Assembly (NCBI RefSeq): GCF_004804315.1
Contig: NZ_SRXX01000012.1
Coordinates: 62,001 to 126,000, forward strand
Length of the DNA stretch: 64,000 bases
From: Flagellimonas onchidii
Lineage (GTDB): Bacteria > Bacteroidota > Bacteroidia > Flavobacteriales > Flavobacteriaceae
Direction of reading: 5' to 3'
Shown: positions 18,506 through 27,293 of the stretch, one piece after another
Layout of the letters: each line of letters begins with the position of its first letter
How positions within the stretch are numbered: the stretch's first letter is position 1
Position numbers and translations under genes: made by a program
Notes under the pieces: model-generated
What the model saw: the letters and a program-made list of their open reading frames with translations, nothing else
What the model was told of the DNA's origin: nothing
Database searches by the model: none

Positions 18506-20125
18506 ATGTGCACATCGCTGTTTCTGAATTTAGAATTGCTTTCAACTTTACAAATAGTCACTTCTTCTGCGGAAAAAGGACTGGACGAGAAAATCAATGA
18601 TAGCTTTATGCCCTTTGCGGTATGGTGGGAAAAATTGATTTTGGCCGAAATTGGGATACTTGGCTATGGAATCCCTGTAGTATTGATAGTGCTGATTTTG
18701 GGAGCGCTATTTTTTACTATCTATTTTGGTTTTGTCAACATTCGTCATTTTCCAACCGCAATACAAGTGGTTCGAGGAAAATATGATGAACTGGAACGTG
18801 AGAAACCAAAGCTAAAACCAGCAGTACTAGAAATTGATGGAGACTTAAAAGGAACTATTAAAGACGAAGGTCACTTAGGTGAGGTCAACCACTTTCAAGC
18901 GCTAGCGACCGCTGTATCAGGCACCGTTGGACTTGGTAATATAGCCCTTGTTGCGGTGGCGATATCTATTGGCGGGCCAGGAGCTACATTTTGGATGGTT
19001 TTGGCGGGTCTACTTGGTATGTCAACAAAGTTTGTCGAATGCACACTCGGTGTAAGATACCGTGATATAGACAAAAGTGGGACGGTCTTTGGTGGCCCTA
19101 TGTATTATTTGTCCAGAGGATTGAAAGAAAAGGGGCTCGGACATTTGGGCCGCTTTTTGGCCATCGTTTTCGCCGTCCTTTGTGTAGGAGCTTCCTTTGG
19201 AGGAGGAAATGCTTTTCAAAGCAATCAAGCAGCGGCCCAAATTATCGGGCTGTTTGGGTTGACTGGTTCCGCTACGGGAAGTATCATTGGATTTGTATTT
19301 GCGGTTTTGGTAGGAATCGTAATCATTGGTGGTATCAAAAGAATTGCCAAAGTCACCGAAAAAGTGGTGCCGTTCATGGCCATTTTATATGTGGGAGCCG
19401 CACTGTTCATCATTTTTTCTAAAATTGATTTGGTAGATGAGGCCTTTTCCCGGATTTTCTCCGAAGCCTTTTCACCCAAAGCCACGATTACGGGTGGATT
19501 TGTAGGTGTAATGATCCAGGGCTTTAGGCGTGCGGCATTTTCCAATGAGGCGGGGGCAGGCTCCGCGGCCATTGCCCACTCTGCGGTGAATACAGCTTAT
19601 CCAGCCTCGGAAGGATTAGTCGGTTTATTGGAACCTTTTATTGATACGGTATTGGTCTGCACTATGACGGCGATAGTCATTATTCTCTTTAATATGGATG
19701 GTGCATTTATGTACGGAGATGTGGTCAACGGACAAGCACTTTTTGCAGACGGAAGCCGCTTAGGGGGTGTCAATATCACTTCCTTGGCTTTTGAAGATTC
19801 CATCACAGGATCATCCTACGTTTTAATGGTCGCAGTTTGTTTGTTTGCCTTTTCCACTATTTTATCGTGGTCTTATTATGGTCTTCAGGCTTGGAAATAT
19901 CTTTTTGGCCGCGGAAAACTAACCGATTTAACCTACAAGGTGCTGTTCCTAATTTTTACGGTTTTGGGTGCTGCAATTACCCTAGATGCTGTTATCAAGT
20001 TTTCGGATGCTATGATATTGGCTTTGGTTTTTCCCAATATGATAGGATTGTTGATCCTGTTTCCAAACGTAAAGGCCGAGTTTTCTAAATACATGACGCT
20101 GATTTCAAAAAAGAAAACGGATTAA
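18506..20125 (+). CDS. Sodium:alanine symporter family protein (AGCS)
   Basis: Secondary transporter that imports alanine or glycine with sodium. AGCS signatures: ATAVSGTVGLGNIALVAVAISIGGPGA (broken here for length: GTVGLGNIA, GGPGATFWM), GGPMYYLSRG, and RAAFSNEAGAGSAAIAHSA. About 11 membrane segments in 539 residues. The N-terminal ~30 residues before EKGLDEKIND may act as a signal sequence, as in other Bacteroidota members; the exact start is uncertain. Confidence 0.92.
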   Translation: MCTSLFLNLELLSTLQIVTSSAEKGLDEKINDSFMPFAVWWEKLILAEIGILGYGIPVVLIVLILGALFFTIYFGFVNIRHFPTAIQVVRGKYDELEREKPKLKPAVLEIDGDLKGTIKDEGHLGEVNHFQALATAVSGTVGLGNIALVAVAISIGGPGATFWMVLAGLLGMSTKFVECTLGVRYRDIDKSGTVFGGPMYYLSRGLKEKGLGHLGRFLAIVFAVLCVGASFGGGNAFQSNQAAAQIIGLFGLTGSATGSIIGFVFAVLVGIVIIGGIKRIAKVTEKVVPFMAILYVGAALFIIFSKIDLVDEAFSRIFSEAFSPKATITGGFVGVMIQGFRRAAFSNEAGAGSAAIAHSAVNTAYPASEGLVGLLEPFIDTVLVCTMTAIVIILFNMDGAFMYGDVVNGQALFADGSRLGGVNITSLAFEDSITGSSYVLMVAVCLFAFSTILSWSYYGLQAWKYLFGRGKLTDLTYKVLFLIFTVLGAAITLDAVIKFSDAMILALVFPNMIGLLILFPNVKAEFSKYMTLISKKKTD

Positions 20126-20166
20126 ATAATCAGCAATAATTCATCAAAAAATCAATATGTACAAAT

Positions 20167-20655
20167 ATGAAAAATAGAATACCATTTGCCTTGATTTTAT
20201 TTAGTCTTATGATGACTGGATGTCAAAAACATGAAAAGACTGAACAGAAGAATCATGAGGACGTTTCAAGTACCGAGCTTGAAACCATTATTGCAAAGGA
20301 ACTAGACAGTTTTTACACGGTCTATAAACGATTTGATTATGACTGGATTGATTTTTTCGAAGAAGAATTCACCAATGTTTTCCCAGATACCCCAATTCGT
20401 AAAATCTCAACAGATTCTACAAAAGCGTTATGGAAAGGTATTTATGAAAATTATGAGGTTCAATTGATTTCTCATGGAAAGCCAACTTTTATCACTTCAA
20501 AAGATATGGTCATTTCCCACAATCCTTTCAACGAAATCTTTATCAACAAACAGACCCGGGATACTGCAACGAATGTAGGAACTTATATTACGGCATGGAG
20601 AAGACAAAAAGACAATTCATGGAAAATTGTGTTTGAAACGGTTCAGAACAATTGA
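20167..20655 (+). CDS. Lipoprotein, SnoaL/NTF2-like
   Basis: 162 residues, signal peptide with lipobox MMTGC. The remainder (LDSFYTVYKRFDYDWIDFF ... ITAWRRQKDNSWKIVFETV) follows the cone-shaped NTF2-like fold often annotated as DUF4440/SnoaL: a start helix, then a sheet ending in the W-K-I strand. No catalytic residues identified. Lies 41 bases after the symporter. Confidence 0.75.
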   Translation: MKNRIPFALILFSLMMTGCQKHEKTEQKNHEDVSSTELETIIAKELDSFYTVYKRFDYDWIDFFEEEFTNVFPDTPIRKISTDSTKALWKGIYENYEVQLISHGKPTFITSKDMVISHNPFNEIFINKQTRDTATNVGTYITAWRRQKDNSWKIVFETVQNN

Positions 20656-20704
20656 TGACACTGATTTAGTTAAACTTTTAAACGGGCAAAGGGCGTAACT
20701 TGCT

Positions 20705-21166
20705 CTAACCTAAATTTAAGAGCAAGGATTTCCCTTTCAAAAAGAAGAAGACGGTGGCTATGGCAAAAAACAATGAAACCAAATAGTAGAAGTTCAATTT
20801 TTCTTGATAGTAGAAGACCGAAACTCCGATAGAAGTGGTAATTATGGCAAGTACAGCGTACAAAGTGTATGAGTTAGCACCATAACCTCGGTAAAGAAAA
20901 TAAAGGAATACGTTTAAAATCAGCATTCCAAGACCTGCCAATGAGAACCATTTAAAATTGGTTGAAATATATTGACCAAGATTATCTGTTTTGTACAGAA
21001 AGGCTATAGTGAACAATCCTGCCGACGCAATAAGTAATGAAATGGCACCAAAGAAAAACGGGTTGGGGTAATTTGTTGCATTTTTATGACCAATGGTCAC
21101 AATGGCATTGCCAAAAGCGGCGACCAAAGCCAGTAGGAAGGGGACAATAATTTCTGTAATCTTCAT
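20705..21166 (-). CDS. Small EamA/SMR-like membrane transporter
   Basis: 153 residues with five hydrophobic helices (residues ~8-27, 37-58, 72-93, 99-118, 123-144). The arrangement and the repeated Gly/Ala pattern suit a half-size drug/metabolite transporter of the EamA superfamily, which would work as a dimer. Substrate unknown. One base from the GNAT gene, so translationally coupled. Confidence 0.75.
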   Translation of the reverse strand: MKITEIIVPFLLALVAAFGNAIVTIGHKNATNYPNPFFFGAISLLIASAGLFTIAFLYKTDNLGQYISTNFKWFSLAGLGMLILNVFLYFLYRGYGANSYTLYAVLAIITTSIGVSVFYYQEKLNFYYLVSLFFAIATVFFFLKGKSLLLNLG

Positions 21167-21167
21167 G

Positions 21168-21686
21168 TTAGAAGGTTTTGGTCATTATTTCATAATCTAT
21201 TTCCATATGTTCAAAACTATATTGGTGTTTGGCGATTTTTATAAAACCGTGCCTTTCGTAGAACCGAATGCCTTTATCATTCTCATCCCATACAACTAAC
21301 CATAGGGACTTAATATTAAGTTTTCTCACTTCATCAAAAAGGACATCTTGCAGCTGGGTTCCAATTTTATGGCCTATATACTGGTTCAGAATGTAGATCT
21401 TCTGTAATTGGGCAGGGCGTTTATCTTTCAGTTTTTCAAAAGGACTATATTTTTTCAGCTTTGCATAGCCCACGGGAAGTTCGTCTGCAAAAGCAATCCA
21501 AAAAACATTGTTTTCCTTTTCAAGGCTACTTCTCATTTTTTCGACTGCGAATGTTTTCTTGAAATATTTTTTGAGTGTTTCCCTGTCAGACCAAAAATGG
21601 CCAAAGGCTTCTTTAAAAGTTATCTGGGCCAAGAGGGCCAAGGTTGTTGAATCGTTTACGGTCGCCTTTCTAATTTCTAGTTTCAT
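21168..21686 (-). CDS. GNAT family N-acetyltransferase
   Basis: Start set at 21686 (MKLEIRKAT), since the 12 residues upstream to 21722 are not family-like. Acetyl-CoA-binding motif A is IYILNQYIGHKIGTQLQDV and the later ENDKGIRFYERHGFIKI is typical of spermidine/PaiA-type acetyltransferases. 172 residues. Likely one operon with the small transporter downstream. Substrate unknown. Confidence 0.88.
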   Translation of the reverse strand: MKLEIRKATVNDSTTLALLAQITFKEAFGHFWSDRETLKKYFKKTFAVEKMRSSLEKENNVFWIAFADELPVGYAKLKKYSPFEKLKDKRPAQLQKIYILNQYIGHKIGTQLQDVLFDEVRKLNIKSLWLVVWDENDKGIRFYERHGFIKIAKHQYSFEHMEIDYEIMTKTF

Positions 21687-21936
21687 TATATCATTTTTTG
21701 AAATTGATAATTGATACTTCAAAATTATAATATGAAAGACGTTATTATATTAATTAATATACTTGTTTTATAATTTATTATTAATTAAATAAAGTATTTG
21801 TGATTTTAATCAAATATTTTTATTTTAAAGTTATATTATTGTAATAATAGCTATTATAACATTATAATATTTTGACTTTTAATTAAAATCCAAAATTATT
21901 TAATAAATTTATCGTGATATTTAAAATAATGTAACT
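21687..21936. other. Very AT-rich divergent promoter region
   Basis: Almost only A and T over ~200 bases, between two divergent genes. Several TATTTTAAA and ATTATAATA words; no single promoter stands out. Such a curved, AT-rich region next to an Lrp gene would suit Lrp-type binding. Confidence 0.5.
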
Positions 21937-22392
21937 ATGCGATTAGATGAAATGAATTGGGCAATTTTGGCCGAACTTCAAAAAAACGGGAGAATGCCAG
22001 TGAAGGAAATTGCAAAGAATGTCGGATTGTCCTCGCCTGCCGTATCGGAGCGGATTCAAAAATTGGAAGATTGGGGCATTATAAAAGGATACACTGCCAA
22101 AATCAATATTGGAGCTTTGGGATATCCGTTGGGAGTGAACATATCCATTAAATTACGTTACGGCCAAACACAGAATTTTATAGAATTTGTTAAAACCGTT
22201 CCTGAAATATTTGAGTGTCATCAGCTAACGGGCAATGATTGCATGCAAATGAAGGGCTACGTTAAAAACCCAGATCATTTACAGAATCTGAATAGCAGAT
22301 TGGCCGCCTATGGCGAGATGACAACTTCACTTGTACTCTCAACCGTTATAACCAATAAAGTGTTGGAGAAAGATATGCCGTTTCCGGGTTAA
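21937..22392 (+). CDS. Lrp/AsnC family transcriptional regulator
   Basis: Amino-acid-responsive regulator. N-terminal winged HTH (EIAKNVGLSSPAVSERI, residues ~24-40), then the ligand-binding RAM domain (FECHQLTGNDCMQMKGY ~88-105). 151 residues, full length. Divergent from the GNAT/transporter pair, which it may control; Lrp proteins commonly regulate adjacent exporters. That link is inference. Confidence 0.92.
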   Translation: MRLDEMNWAILAELQKNGRMPVKEIAKNVGLSSPAVSERIQKLEDWGIIKGYTAKINIGALGYPLGVNISIKLRYGQTQNFIEFVKTVPEIFECHQLTGNDCMQMKGYVKNPDHLQNLNSRLAAYGEMTTSLVLSTVITNKVLEKDMPFPG

Positions 22393-22459
22393 CTTTTTGA
22401 TACGCTTCGTATAAGACTAAAACTCTTGTATCTTGAAACTTCAACTTGCATAGAGGATT

Positions 22460-22885
22460 TCATTTTAAATATTCGATGAGGTTGCTAAGTTCTTTATCTG
22501 AATAATTAAAATTATGGCTATTGCCATTATTTCCCCATTCTCTCTTTATAGCAATAGCTAGATCATTCTTATTTTCAATTAAAGAGTCCTGTTTTGTTAT
22601 GAACATGGCTACAAATTGTTCACCATATTCCTTGACGACTCCATCAAGGTAATTATGAAGTTTGTTCTTTGTTACATGACATTTTGCGCAATCATTCAAA
22701 AAAATAGCTAAACCTTTTTCGAATTCCGGTGTTCTTTCATCTTCTTTAGATACGAGAGGTTGATACTGATTTTTTTCTTCATCAAATTCCGTAATGCCAT
22801 TGGTTTTTAGCAACCATAAAATAAGGACTGAAATCACTAGGATAATTCCAATACTTACCGAAACAATGATTCTTAATCGCTTCAT
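22460..22885 (-). CDS. Membrane-anchored c-type cytochrome
   Basis: 141 residues: an N-terminal TM anchor (residues ~5-26) and a single haem-binding motif CAKCH (C66, C69, H70). A Met after the motif (AMFITKQ) could be the distal haem ligand. Resembles cytochrome c of class I. Electron partner unknown; no oxidase genes nearby. Separated by 20 bases from the DUF1684 gene upstream in transcription, so possibly co-transcribed. Confidence 0.83.
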   Translation of the reverse strand: MKRLRIIVSVSIGIILVISVLILWLLKTNGITEFDEEKNQYQPLVSKEDERTPEFEKGLAIFLNDCAKCHVTKNKLHNYLDGVVKEYGEQFVAMFITKQDSLIENKNDLAIAIKREWGNNGNSHNFNYSDKELSNLIEYLK

Positions 22886-22905
22886 GGGTTGTTTGAGCTA
22901 TCCAT

Positions 22906-23493
22906 TCAAATCTTAACCCCTGCATTAATATGCACCGGCAGATCATTTTCTTTGGGTGGAATTGGGCAGGAGTACTTTTTATTATAGGCACAATAGGGAT
23001 TATAGGCCTTGTTAAAATCAATGACGATGGTGTCGCCTTCGGGTATTTCCAAATCGATAAACCTACCACCTCCGTAGGTTTCGTCGCCATTGGTGAGGTC
23101 GGTAAAGGGCAGAAACAAATGATTTCTATATTGCGGCATCGTTCTGGTTCTATGGTTCTGGTAAATGTTCAATTGAAGCGTTTTTCCATTGAGTTGAAAG
23201 GTGGCTACGCCGTAAACCTCATAAGTGGGCAATCTGTCGGTGGAGGTTTTCATTAAAAAGGGAACGGCATCCACGGCGCGTTCAAATTTGGCCACTACTT
23301 TAAAGTTTTCATCAATACCGAAAAAGTCGTGTCCTTTAAACTTTTTAAGGTCTTTTTGGGTAAGGGGTGATTTTTCTTCGTTGCTATAGAAGTCGTTCAA
23401 CTCCTTTTGATGTGCAATAATCGAATCTTGATAGGTTTGCCCAATGCTGAAATTGACACATAGCAATAGGGTGAAAAGTAGTAGTGGTTTCAT
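22906..23493 (-). CDS. DUF1684 family exported protein
   Basis: 195 residues with signal peptide (LLFTLLLCVNFSIGQ). The conserved C-terminal block FNKAYNPYCAYNKKYSCPIPP followed by EN-LPVHINAGVK is diagnostic of DUF1684. Function unknown. Two Cys in the conserved block (in NPYCAYN and YSCPIP) are invariant family features as I remember them. Confidence 0.9.
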   Translation of the reverse strand: MKPLLLFTLLLCVNFSIGQTYQDSIIAHQKELNDFYSNEEKSPLTQKDLKKFKGHDFFGIDENFKVVAKFERAVDAVPFLMKTSTDRLPTYEVYGVATFQLNGKTLQLNIYQNHRTRTMPQYRNHLFLPFTDLTNGDETYGGGRFIDLEIPEGDTIVIDFNKAYNPYCAYNKKYSCPIPPKENDLPVHINAGVKI

Positions 23494-23530
23494 TTTATGG
23501 GCTGTTTTAGTTTTTATTTTATGTTAAAAT

Positions 23531-23755
23531 TTAGTGGTTTAAACAATAATAATAGCCTCCAAAATGAATTACACTAAGAAATTCTCCTAGATCTTTTTCA
23601 TCAAGGGTGAATGTAACATCAGCGTTCTCCTGATCACTGCTAGCGATGTAATCTACAGTAGCTATCCAATCATAATTAGTTTCTTTCATTGATTCAATTA
23701 AAGATTCGATTTCCTTTACTGTAAAATTTGTAGACCGAATTTGTATTCTTTCCAT
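23531..23755 (-). CDS. Small unrecognised protein
   Basis: 74 residues, acidic, no signal or membrane segment. Has a helix (VKEIESLIESMKETN) then beta strands and the ending FGGYYYCLNH. Part of a tightly spaced run of small genes of low GC (23531-25261). 12 bases from the next gene. Not recognised. Confidence 0.6.
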   Translation of the reverse strand: MERIQIRSTNFTVKEIESLIESMKETNYDWIATVDYIASSDQENADVTFTLDEKDLGEFLSVIHFGGYYYCLNH

Positions 23756-23767
23756 ACTATTGGAGTT

Positions 23768-24124
23768 TTATTTTTTAAGCCTGAATTGCTCCATCCCAAT
23801 TTCAAATGCTAATTCATCATCCCATTCAATAAGGTTTCCTTTTTGGTCATAAAACTCGGCAAACACTTTACTTTCATCAATTATTTCCATGACAGCACCT
23901 CTTTGACCGACTTTTAATTTTGAATTCACATTATCGGTAAGTTCAATTATTTTGTAGAGATATTTTTTCTCCAGAACCTCAATAGGGTTGTCTGGTTTTT
24001 TAACCCCAGTAATTAATTCTTTTAGTTTGGAGAACCCCTTACCAATCAAATTAAAGAAACCATAGATAATTCCTTCCCAGAGGATTTCAATAAAAATTCG
24101 GCCAAGTATTTCAAGAATAATCAT
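23768..24124 (-). CDS. Small protein with DUF4926-like C-terminal module
   Basis: 118 residues. N-terminal amphipathic/hydrophobic helix (ILEILGRIFIEILWEGIIYGF), then a compact beta module around LKVGQRGAVMEIIDE...VFAEFYDQKGNLIEW, which is similar in pattern to DUF4926-type domains found near toxin-immunity loci. Weak assignment. Neighbours are also small unknown proteins. Confidence 0.6.
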   Translation of the reverse strand: MIILEILGRIFIEILWEGIIYGFFNLIGKGFSKLKELITGVKKPDNPIEVLEKKYLYKIIELTDNVNSKLKVGQRGAVMEIIDESKVFAEFYDQKGNLIEWDDELAFEIGMEQFRLKK

Positions 24125-24140
24125 TAGCTACTCTTTTATC

Positions 24141-24539
24141 TCATATCTCAATTAACTTCAAATCCAAATCATTAATGATTTGATCTACATTAAACTCAAA
24201 GTCTTTGGGGATATTAACTGTAGCGAAACTTCCAAGATCAACTTGCCAAAAGCCGCCTCTTTTCACCAATTCATTGGCAAGCATGAGATAGTCGGACTCT
24301 TTGTAGTTTGGTGTTAATCGAAACCTACGTGTTATAAATTCCGATTCCTTCAAAATTTTTATGACCTCGTGTTTGTGCTCCAAGTTTATTTTAGTTTCGA
24401 ATTCAGTTCCTAAAGTTAACCGTGGATTGCAAAAGTCGTTGTCCATCATACGGAATTTATTTTCGGAAAGCTGCTCAACATAAAGGGTTGTGGTTACCTT
24501 CTCTTTTTTATGATAGACTTCGATTTTGACTTCTTCCAT
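24141..24539 (-). CDS. Small protein, immunity-protein-like
   Basis: 132 residues, soluble, no signal. Alternates strands and helices (SENKFRMMDNDFCNPRLTLGTEFETKI ... ELVKRGGFWQVDLGSFATVNIP, given in parts). In general shape it is like proteins seen in polymorphic-toxin immunity clusters, but no family was recognised. Confidence 0.6.
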   Translation of the reverse strand: MEEVKIEVYHKKEKVTTTLYVEQLSENKFRMMDNDFCNPRLTLGTEFETKINLEHKHEVIKILKESEFITRRFRLTPNYKESDYLMLANELVKRGGFWQVDLGSFATVNIPKDFEFNVDQIINDLDLKLIEI

Positions 24540-24604
24540 TTATTATAGGGTATCCTTTACAACAATAATTTTTAGTTAGCAGATATTATTGTCCTTACTT
24601 GTCG

Positions 24605-25261
24605 CTAATTATGGTTTTCTACTTTCTTTTGATCTACCAGATTCCTTAATTCATGAAACTTAAAAAGCTTCCCTGTTTCCAATTCGTTTAATTTTTTCCA
24701 ATCAATCCATGAGATAACCGTTTCCGTATCATATTCGCCAATTAACCCATCTAACAATATATAAATAGCATTTTGTTTCTGTCCTTCACCATCAAAATCC
24801 TTAATGTATAACTCAATTCCTATTTTTTCACCTTCATCCTCATATTTGAAAAAAATGTCTGAATAAGAAATTGAAAATTCACCGAAATCTATTCTTAAAT
24901 CTTCTCCTGGGATTCTTTGTCGAAAAGCATTTATTTTCCAATTAGGAATTTCAGGTGCAGCTAGAACCAATTTCTCGACCGCAGGAAAAAGCTCTCTTAT
25001 TCCATCTGCAGAAACGGTGAATTCACGAATTCCGTTGTCCTTAATGGGACTAAATTCCCATGTGAGTTCGCTATTCACTTTTTTTAATTCTGCATTTAAT
25101 CTTTGAAATAGAGGTTTTGTTGTATCAATACCTTCAACCTCATTATAATATGTCAAATTGTTTTTTGAAAACCAGTCCCAGAACTTTTGCTCCTTGGTTT
25201 TGTTCTTACAGAAACTAAATATCATAAAAAAAGGAATAATCAATAAAACTCTTTTGTTCAC
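24605..25261 (-). CDS. Lipoprotein of unknown function
   Basis: 218 residues; signal peptide IPFFMIFSFC with lipidated Cys at about residue 18, then KNKTKE. The FWDWFSKNNLTYYNEV motif recurs, from memory, in unannotated proteins of Bacteroidota near immunity-like genes. Four consecutive small genes (23531-25261) on the same strand suggest one operon. Confidence 0.65.
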   Translation of the reverse strand: MNKRVLLIIPFFMIFSFCKNKTKEQKFWDWFSKNNLTYYNEVEGIDTTKPLFQRLNAELKKVNSELTWEFSPIKDNGIREFTVSADGIRELFPAVEKLVLAAPEIPNWKINAFRQRIPGEDLRIDFGEFSISYSDIFFKYEDEGEKIGIELYIKDFDGEGQKQNAIYILLDGLIGEYDTETVISWIDWKKLNELETGKLFKFHELRNLVDQKKVENHN

Positions 25262-25287
25262 GCCAAAATACTTTTATAAATTCAAAC

Positions 25288-26154
25288 TTACTTCCCAATC
25301 TCCCTAACCTTCTCCAAACAAATCTCCTCGGTCAATTGTTTTAGCAACTGCACTTTTTCGGCCAGATATTCCAGTTGGGACTGGGTAATGGTGTATTCGT
25401 CCATTTTATAACGGGCATCGATATAGGCTTTTTTTAAAAGCTCAAAAAGATGCTTTTCTTCATCAGTAGTTTTTGGGAAAACGGTAAAACGCCTGTCGCA
25501 CATCTCCACTTTTATGCCCAAGGTTTCCAAATTATGGTCTTTGGGGCGGTAGTCCGTGAACACCAAAAGAATGGTGGTATAATATCTTTCAACCGTTTGG
25601 TGCAGGTTGAATGCGGCTAGGTGCAAATCGTTGTCGCGAAAAGCATAGTTGTAATGTTTATAAAAACCGTTGGCAGTTTTAAACCATTGGTCGTAATACT
25701 CCTGTGCTTTTTGTTGGTATTGTGCCGGGGTCATTTTTTTGGGTGCGGCCAGGGTAAATTTTTCAGAATTGTAGAGTTCAATGCCCTCTTGTTTTATGTC
25801 CTTAAAAAAGTAGTTGCCCACCATCAAGGATTTGTTCAGGTGCTTTATGCTATGAAAAATTAGGCTAACGGGTGTTTTTACTTTTCCGGTCTCGGTAAGT
25901 TCGTTTTTTACTTTGTCCTCAATCTTGAATTTTCGGCGCATGTCCTCATGGGTGAGTACCACCAAAATATCAAAATCACTGCGGTATTCGTAGGTAATAC
26001 CTTTTTCTACATATTGGTCTTCGGTAAAATTGCCCCGGGCGTAGCTGCCAAAAAGGATGACCATTTCAACTTCTTTGTAACTGCCGAGTAATTGGGCCAA
26101 AAGCTGCAGTTCCTCTTGTTTGGATTTGGGTAGGTGGTGTAGGTCTTTGTTCAC
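25288..26154 (-). CDS. Nucleotidyltransferase-HEPN fusion protein
   Basis: 288 residues. N-terminal MNT-type nucleotidyltransferase: GS at residues 36-37 (LFGSYARG) and D60-x-D62 (SDFDILVV). C-terminal helical HEPN-like domain (~140-288) with DNDLHLAAFNLHQTVERYY. Separate MNT and HEPN genes form toxin-antitoxin pairs; here both are in one chain, as in the kanamycin-nucleotidyltransferase-type fusions. The usual RNase motif R-x4-6-H of HEPN toxins is not obvious, so RNase activity is doubtful. Confidence 0.8.
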   Translation of the reverse strand: MNKDLHHLPKSKQEELQLLAQLLGSYKEVEMVILFGSYARGNFTEDQYVEKGITYEYRSDFDILVVLTHEDMRRKFKIEDKVKNELTETGKVKTPVSLIFHSIKHLNKSLMVGNYFFKDIKQEGIELYNSEKFTLAAPKKMTPAQYQQKAQEYYDQWFKTANGFYKHYNYAFRDNDLHLAAFNLHQTVERYYTTILLVFTDYRPKDHNLETLGIKVEMCDRRFTVFPKTTDEEKHLFELLKKAYIDARYKMDEYTITQSQLEYLAEKVQLLKQLTEEICLEKVREIGK

Positions 26155-26465
26155 ACATCCAAATTAAGGATTATTTCGATTGTAGGAGAATTCGAGGGTT
26201 GGATTTTTGGGGTTTGGGTTAAGGTAGTCCTTCGCTAGCCTTCTTTACCAAAGTAGAAAGGCTACGACGGCTGAAAAGCTTCGGACTAGGGTAAAAGGTG
26301 AAGGGGGTGAGTTGAAAATTAAAATTGAACTTGAGCTTGGACTTTTTTTAGAATCAGAGAGAAGGCAGATGTCAGATTTTTGGAATTTGGGATTTCTGGA
26401 TTGGATTTTAAAATTGATAACTGTTAACTGTTTATTGTCCACTGAACATTGTTCATTGTCAATTT
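26155..26465. other. Intergenic region with dispersed repeat
   Basis: No gene. Holds repeat copy B (26238-26285) and, from ~26350 to 26460, a low-complexity stretch of degenerate words (CAGATGTCAGAT, TTGATAACTGTTAACTG, CATTGTTCATTGTC) like those at ~3230 and ~5255. Confidence 0.6.
26238..26285 (-). repeat. Dispersed 48-bp repeat, copy B
   Basis: Inverted relative to copy A at 3366-3413; 39 of 48 positions identical by hand alignment. Confidence 0.7.
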
Positions 26466-27290
26466 TTATTCAACCGGAAGGTGGTGGTCTATAATCTCCT
26501 GATATTTTACCCGTAGATTTTTGGGCAGTTTGTTGTGCTTGGGGAGGGCAGCCAAATAGCGGTCTTCGTTGGTGGTAAAAACTCGCTTTAGAACGGGGTG
26601 GTAGTTCCCTAATTGTTTAATGACCTCTTTTATGAACTCTTCGTGCTGAATCAAATCCTTACTTCCCAAATGGAAAATACCCGTTTTGTTCCTATTGATG
26701 AGGTAATGGATTTGTTGGGTCAATCGGTCATCGTTGGTCACGTTGATGATGAGGTTGGGAAATACCTCAATAGGTTCATTGGCTTCCAAATGCATTTTGA
26801 TTTCCTTTACTCTAGGCGAGGTGTTGCCAAAAACCATGGGCACACGAAGAATCGCGGTTTTTTCCTTGGGCAGCCGCATCATCATGTTTTCAATCTTTAT
26901 TTTGAGCCTACCAAAGATGCTTTCCGAAAGGGTTTTATCGTATTCATATGAAGGAAACTTGCTATAAGCATCGAACACATTGGCCGAAGAGATAAAATAC
27001 AACTTCGTCTCATTTTTAATGAGGTATTCCATCATGTGTTGGTGCGCTTGGACCTGAGCACCAAAATCCCCGCGAAGAGTAGAAATAATAAAATCGGGGC
27101 GTACTTGTTCCAACAGCTGAACAATATCATCTTCCCGCATATCGTATTGGAGAAATTGTCCATTATCGCTATAAACGGTAGTGTGGCAATAGGTGCCGTA
27201 GGTGTTGAAATAGTTGCAGAGTTCTTTATAAATGGCGTTGCCAATAAATCCACTCGCTCCTAAAATCAGTATCTTCTTTTTCTTCTCCAA
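26466..27290 (-). CDS. NAD(P)-dependent sugar epimerase/reductase, RmlD-like
   Basis: Extended short-chain dehydrogenase of 274 residues. Rossmann glycine motif GASGFIG at residues ~11-17. The expected YxxxK is present only loosely (YEYDKTLSE gives Y-x-x-x-K at YDKTL-like positions). Resembles dTDP-4-dehydrorhamnose reductase (RmlD) but no rml genes are nearby, so the substrate is open. Three bases from glsA, same strand, so probably co-transcribed. Confidence 0.83.
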   Translation of the reverse strand: MEKKKKILILGASGFIGNAIYKELCNYFNTYGTYCHTTVYSDNGQFLQYDMREDDIVQLLEQVRPDFIISTLRGDFGAQVQAHQHMMEYLIKNETKLYFISSANVFDAYSKFPSYEYDKTLSESIFGRLKIKIENMMMRLPKEKTAILRVPMVFGNTSPRVKEIKMHLEANEPIEVFPNLIINVTNDDRLTQQIHYLINRNKTGIFHLGSKDLIQHEEFIKEVIKQLGNYHPVLKRVFTTNEDRYLAALPKHNKLPKNLRVKYQEIIDHHLPVE

Positions 27291-27293
27291 ATA

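Noticed and set aside
18412..18600. Frame overlapping the symporter start
   Set aside because: Overlaps the AGCS N-terminus in another frame and has no family features.
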